From assembly GCA_963807235.1 (NCBI GenBank), contig CAWEBF010000032.1, positions 5,188 to 69,187 on the forward strand: DNA of 64,000 nucleotides, read 5' to 3'. Below, one piece after another: positions 61,035-64,000 of this stretch. The DNA is from CAWEBF01 sp963807235. GTDB lineage: Bacteria; Acidobacteriota; Vicinamibacteria; Vicinamibacterales; UBA2999. The first letter of the stretch is position 1. Each line of letters starts with the position of its first letter. Position numbers and translations under genes: made by a program. Below the pieces are notes generated by a model. The model searched no databases, was not told the DNA's origin, and worked only from the letters and a program-made list of their open reading frames with translations.

Positions 61035-64000
61035 CTACGTCCCCTGGCCCTCTCCGATGTACAGCAGCTCGGCGCGAACCTGATGGTCCGGGAACAGCCG
61101 TTCGACCGCCTGCCGGTAGAGTTGCACCTGGTTCTGGTGCCAGGGATGGCGCCGGCCGGTCTTGAACTCGAGGACGGTGACCTGGCTGGGACCCGTCCGG
61201 GCGACGCAGTCAATCGTGCCGCGCACGACGCGGGCGCCGTCGGTCGTCGAGAACGGGACCTCGTGCCAGACGTCGGCCGCGCGAAGGATCTCCGCGATCT
61301 GCGGATGCTGGCGCGCCCGCGCATACAGATCGGCGGCCAGGGCCACAACGGCTGGCAGATCCTGGTGCGCCACGTTGTCGCCGACTCGAATGGCGCGCCG
61401 CGCGGCCTCCTCGATGGTGGTCCGGTCCGCGCCGGACGACACGCCGAGGTGCTGGATCAGCCGGTGCACCAGAGTGCCGAGCAGGGCATCGGACCCGCCG
61501 CCCCAACGCCGGTCGTGGTCTACGGGCGCCGAGCCCGCCGCCACGGAGGCGCTCCACCGGTCCACCGGGGCCTCCAGCGGGGCCAGATCGTCGGTCACCG
61601 CCTCGGCTGGCGGAGCGCCGGACTCGATCCGGCTCTCGCCGCCCACGACGGACAACGGGTCCGGCGGGATCGCTGGTAAACACGCCATGAACGCATGCGC
61701 CGACCCGCTCGAGGCACGCCACGCGACGTCGCGCTGGCTGGCCGCGGCCGAGAAGCACTCCAGCAGGCCCGGGGGCAGCACCTCCGCGAGGCTGCCGGCC
61801 AATCGCGGGACGGCTCCGTCCTTGAGCAGCGAGCTCAAGTACACCCGGTCGCGGGCGCGTGTCAGCGCCACGTACAGGAGACGCTTCGTCTCTTCGCGCT
61901 CCTTCGCTTGCCGATCGTCGTCGGCCTCGGATTGGAAGTCACCCACCGACACTGATGCCTCCACGCCGCCCGTTTCGAGCGCCACCCGCATCGGCGGCCG
62001 GCGGTTGCCGGTGCCCCGCGACATGTTCACCAGGAACACGACCGGAAACTCGAGGCCCTTGGCCGCGTGGATGGTCATGAGGTTCACGGCGCCCGCGGCG
62101 TCGATGGCCGCGTTGGACTCGTCGCCCACCGCAAGCCAATCCAGGTGGGCGACCAGACGCGACAATGTCTGGTAGCCTCGATTCTGAATCCGGCGCATCA
62201 GCGCCCGCAGCTTCTTCAGGTTCTCGCGCGCCTGATCGAGCCGGGGCCCGCGCAGCTCGTAGGCGTATGCCGACTCGCGCAACACGATGTCGAAGAGCTC
62301 GGCCGGCGGCACGCGATCGACCAGGGCGACCCACCGCGCCGAGGCCTCGCGCGCAGCCAGGAGTCGCCGTTGGTCCGTCTCGGACAGGGCGCCCGCGCGC
62401 GGGTCGTCGTGGTCCAGGGCCCGCGCCAGGTCAGGTCCGAGAATCCGAAGACCTTCGTCCGACAGCCGGACGAACCGCGAGCGAAGCCAGGCCGCCGCCC
62501 GCAGGTTCGACGCCGGCTCAGCCAGATACCACAAGGTGGCCAGCGCGTCCTTGATCTCGTCCGCGTCGAAGAACCCCAGCCCCTTGTAGACGTAGGACCG
62601 CAGGCCCCGCGCCTCGAGTGCGGCTTCGAACTCCCGGTGGGTTTCGCGCGTCCGGAACAGGATGGCGACGTCGTTGGGTCTGATGGCCCGCGCAAGACCG
62701 CTGGCCCTGTCCCGGACCACGGCCTGAGTGGCCACGAGCCGGTCGATCTCGGCCGCCGTAGCGGCGGCGCATGATTCGGCGTCTTCACCCACGATGAGGC
62801 CCAGGCGGGGGTCTCCCGTGCCGGCCTGCGGGGTGTCCTCGAGGGGAAACTGGTCGTCGCCCCCGTAAACGAACGCGTCGGCGCGCTCGGGCGCCTTCTC
62901 GATGTCGGCGCTGAGATCGTTGACGAAGGCCAGGAGCGGCGTCACCGCGCGGAAGCTCCTGGTAATCGAGCGACGGACGTCGGCCCCCTGGCGCAGCCGG
63001 CCCAGATACCTCCCGGCATCGGAGAGCACGGACACGTCCGCGTCGCGGAAGCCATAGATCGACTGCTTCCGGTCGCCCACGATGAACACCGAAGGCTCCA
63101 GGGGGCCGTGGTGCGCAAGCCCCAGCCCCTCACCCCATGACTGGATGAGCAGGGCCACCAGATCCCATTGGGGCCGGCTGGTGTCCTGGAACTCGTCGAG
63201 CAGCACGTGCTGGTAGCGCGATTCCAGCCGATACCGGCTCTGCGAAAACTCCTCCATCTGGCCCAGGAGCCGCAGCGTGTAGTGCAGCAGGTCGGCAAAG
63301 TCCAGCAGGGCGTGCGCGTCGAGGGTGGCCCGGTACTCGCGCTCGGCCACCTGATACATGCGCCACACGCCCCGGGACACGAGCAGGTTGAGATCGCGGC
63401 GGTACCCCGTGTAGGCGCGCACCACCCCGGCCGCGTGGTCGGTCACAAGCGCCTTGTGATGCTCCCAGTGCTCCTTGCACGCGAACTCGGCTTTCGTGTT
63501 GCGAAGCCGCAGGCGCGGCTTGCCGTCCTGCGTCAGGAAATAACGCTTCGCCTGGAGATAGGCGTCGTGGACGGCGGCGGGATCGGCGTCCGAAGCCGCA
63601 GACAGAATCCCTTCCAACCGGAGGCGCAGCAGCTCGAACGCGCGGTCTCGCGGCCCTGTGACCTTGAAAGTCTCGAAACCGCCGGGCAGCGAGGTCATCA
63701 GGTCAGCGAGCGACGCGGCGCCCCGATCGGCCACGCGTTGCACGGTCCAGTCCGGCGACGCCCGCGACACGGTGCGGCCCAGCGCGGCGGGCGCGACGAG
63801 CCGCCGTTCAAGCAAGCTGCTCAGGCCCAGCCGGACACGACGGTCCCCCAACTGCGCGAACACGAGACCCACGTCCTCGTCGTCGCGCGCCAGCGCCCGG
63901 CAGGTGCGCAGCGCGCGATCGAGCGACTCCCCGATGAGCCGCGGCAGCTCAGCGTCGTCCGCGACGGAGAATCCCGGATCGAGGTCCGCCTCGAGCGGGT
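61035..64000 (-). CDS. addA: AddA/RecB-type UvrD-like helicase-nuclease, 5' end cut off by the window
   Basis: The frame is open to the window edge, so the N-terminal Walker A is missing. The visible 988 residues carry superfamily 1 motifs: VLLDEFQDTSRPQWDLVALL (motif II), FIVGDRKQSIYGFRDADVSV (motif III), DVAILFRTRETHREFEAALE, VNLMTIHAAKGLEFPVVFLV (motif V) and LLYVALTRARDRVYLSSLLK (motif VI). The C-terminus is a RecB-type PD-(D/E)xK nuclease: VRGTIDCVARTGPSQVTVLE FKTGRRHPWHQNQVQLYRQA. This is AddA architecture, a double-strand break end resection enzyme. addB would be expected beyond the window edge. The 3' end is followed by an AT-rich 175-base gap. Confidence 0.88.
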   Translation of the reverse strand, partial: PLEADLDPGFSVADDAELPRLIGESLDRALRTCRALARDDEDVGLVFAQLGDRRVRLGLSSLLERRLVAPAALGRTVSRASPDWTVQRVADRGAASLADLMTSLPGGFETFKVTGPRDRAFELLRLRLEGILSAASDADPAAVHDAYLQAKRYFLTQDGKPRLRLRNTKAEFACKEHWEHHKALVTDHAAGVVRAYTGYRRDLNLLVSRGVWRMYQVAEREYRATLDAHALLDFADLLHYTLRLLGQMEEFSQSRYRLESRYQHVLLDEFQDTSRPQWDLVALLIQSWGEGLGLAHHGPLEPSVFIVGDRKQSIYGFRDADVSVLSDAGRYLGRLRQGADVRRSITRSFRAVTPLLAFVNDLSADIEKAPERADAFVYGGDDQFPLEDTPQAGTGDPRLGLIVGEDAESCAAATAAEIDRLVATQAVVRDRASGLARAIRPNDVAILFRTRETHREFEAALEARGLRSYVYKGLGFFDADEIKDALATLWYLAEPASNLRAAAWLRSRFVRLSDEGLRILGPDLARALDHDDPRAGALSETDQRRLLAAREASARWVALVDRVPPAELFDIVLRESAYAYELRGPRLDQARENLKKLRALMRRIQNRGYQTLSRLVAHLDWLAVGDESNAAIDAAGAVNLMTIHAAKGLEFPVVFLVNMSRGTGNRRPPMRVALETGGVEASVSVGDFQSEADDDRQAKEREETKRLLYVALTRARDRVYLSSLLKDGAVPRLAGSLAEVLPPGLLECFSAAASQRDVAWRASSGSAHAFMACLPAIPPDPLSVVGGESRIESGAPPAEAVTDDLAPLEAPVDRWSASVAAGSAPVDHDRRWGGGSDALLGTLVHRLIQHLGVSSGADRTTIEEAARRAIRVGDNVAHQDLPAVVALAADLYARARQHPQIAEILRAADVWHEVPFSTTDGARVVRGTIDCVARTGPSQVTVLEFKTGRRHPWHQNQVQLYRQAVERLFPDHQVRAELLYIGEGQGT

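Overview
This is a dense, GC-rich bacterial window. The gene families point to an acidobacterium, probably of the Vicinamibacteria type. They include a TonB-dependent receptor with an N-terminal carboxypeptidase-regulatory-like domain, a PQQ dehydrogenase with its own heme c site, DUF6152, repeated secreted proteins carrying a PDGKPDLSG signature, a CRTAC1 protein and paired M16 peptidases. The taxonomy is inferred from this gene mix; there is no rRNA or tRNA in the window.

Layout. 1-9.5 kb: a cut-off threonine-rich secreted protein, an amidohydrolase, an AraC regulator, a TonB-dependent receptor, a periplasmic metallo-beta-lactamase-fold hydrolase, and a coupled nucleotidyltransferase, EEP-hydrolase and small basic protein operon. 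9.6-23.4 kb: a secreted kinase-like protein, then two divergent operons. Leftward run PQQ/cytochrome c dehydrogenase, a 50-residue protein, a PDGKPDLSG protein and a cyclase-family hydrolase. Rightward run an ankyrin-heme-toroid fusion, DUF6152, another PDGKPDLSG protein, a beta-barrel, a RapA-like helicase and two more PDGKPDLSG proteins. 23.4-37.7 kb: ABC-F ATPase, PhoB-type regulator, second cyclase, 4-hydroxybenzoate hydroxylase, MBL-fold hydrolase, a coupled histidine kinase, NarL-type regulator and CRTAC1 trio, an amidase, a reductive-dehalogenase-like Fe-S protein, a CHRD protein and pyruvate kinase. 37.7-53.3 kb: NamZ-type muramidase, UvrA, an MNT nucleotidyltransferase, several alpha/beta and serine hydrolases, a DUF6282 protein, a DM9 protein, a LOG protein and an overlapping amidase operon. 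53.3-64 kb: cupin, PQQ sugar dehydrogenase, M16 peptidase pair, Mrp, a DnaJ-like zinc-finger protein, two tiny zinc ribbons and an AddA-type helicase-nuclease cut by the window end.

About half of the genes carry one or more single-base frame changes, with 21.3-34.6 kb hit almost without exception, while neighbouring stretches are clean. I read this as uneven consensus quality rather than mass gene decay. The coordinates of broken genes span the recognisable protein across all frames.

The most unusual non-coding signal is a family of degenerate tandem repeats with an exact 7-base period and a shared unit near RGYYCNN, present in at least twelve intergenic gaps. A second family is a 46-48 base REP-like element in three copies with a compensatory stem change; one copy lies inside a small gene between two direct repeats. 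Functionally, much of the window is cell-envelope and periplasmic chemistry (quinoprotein oxidation, secreted hydrolases, nutrient receptor), mixed with housekeeping repair genes (uvrA, addA-like, rapA-like).
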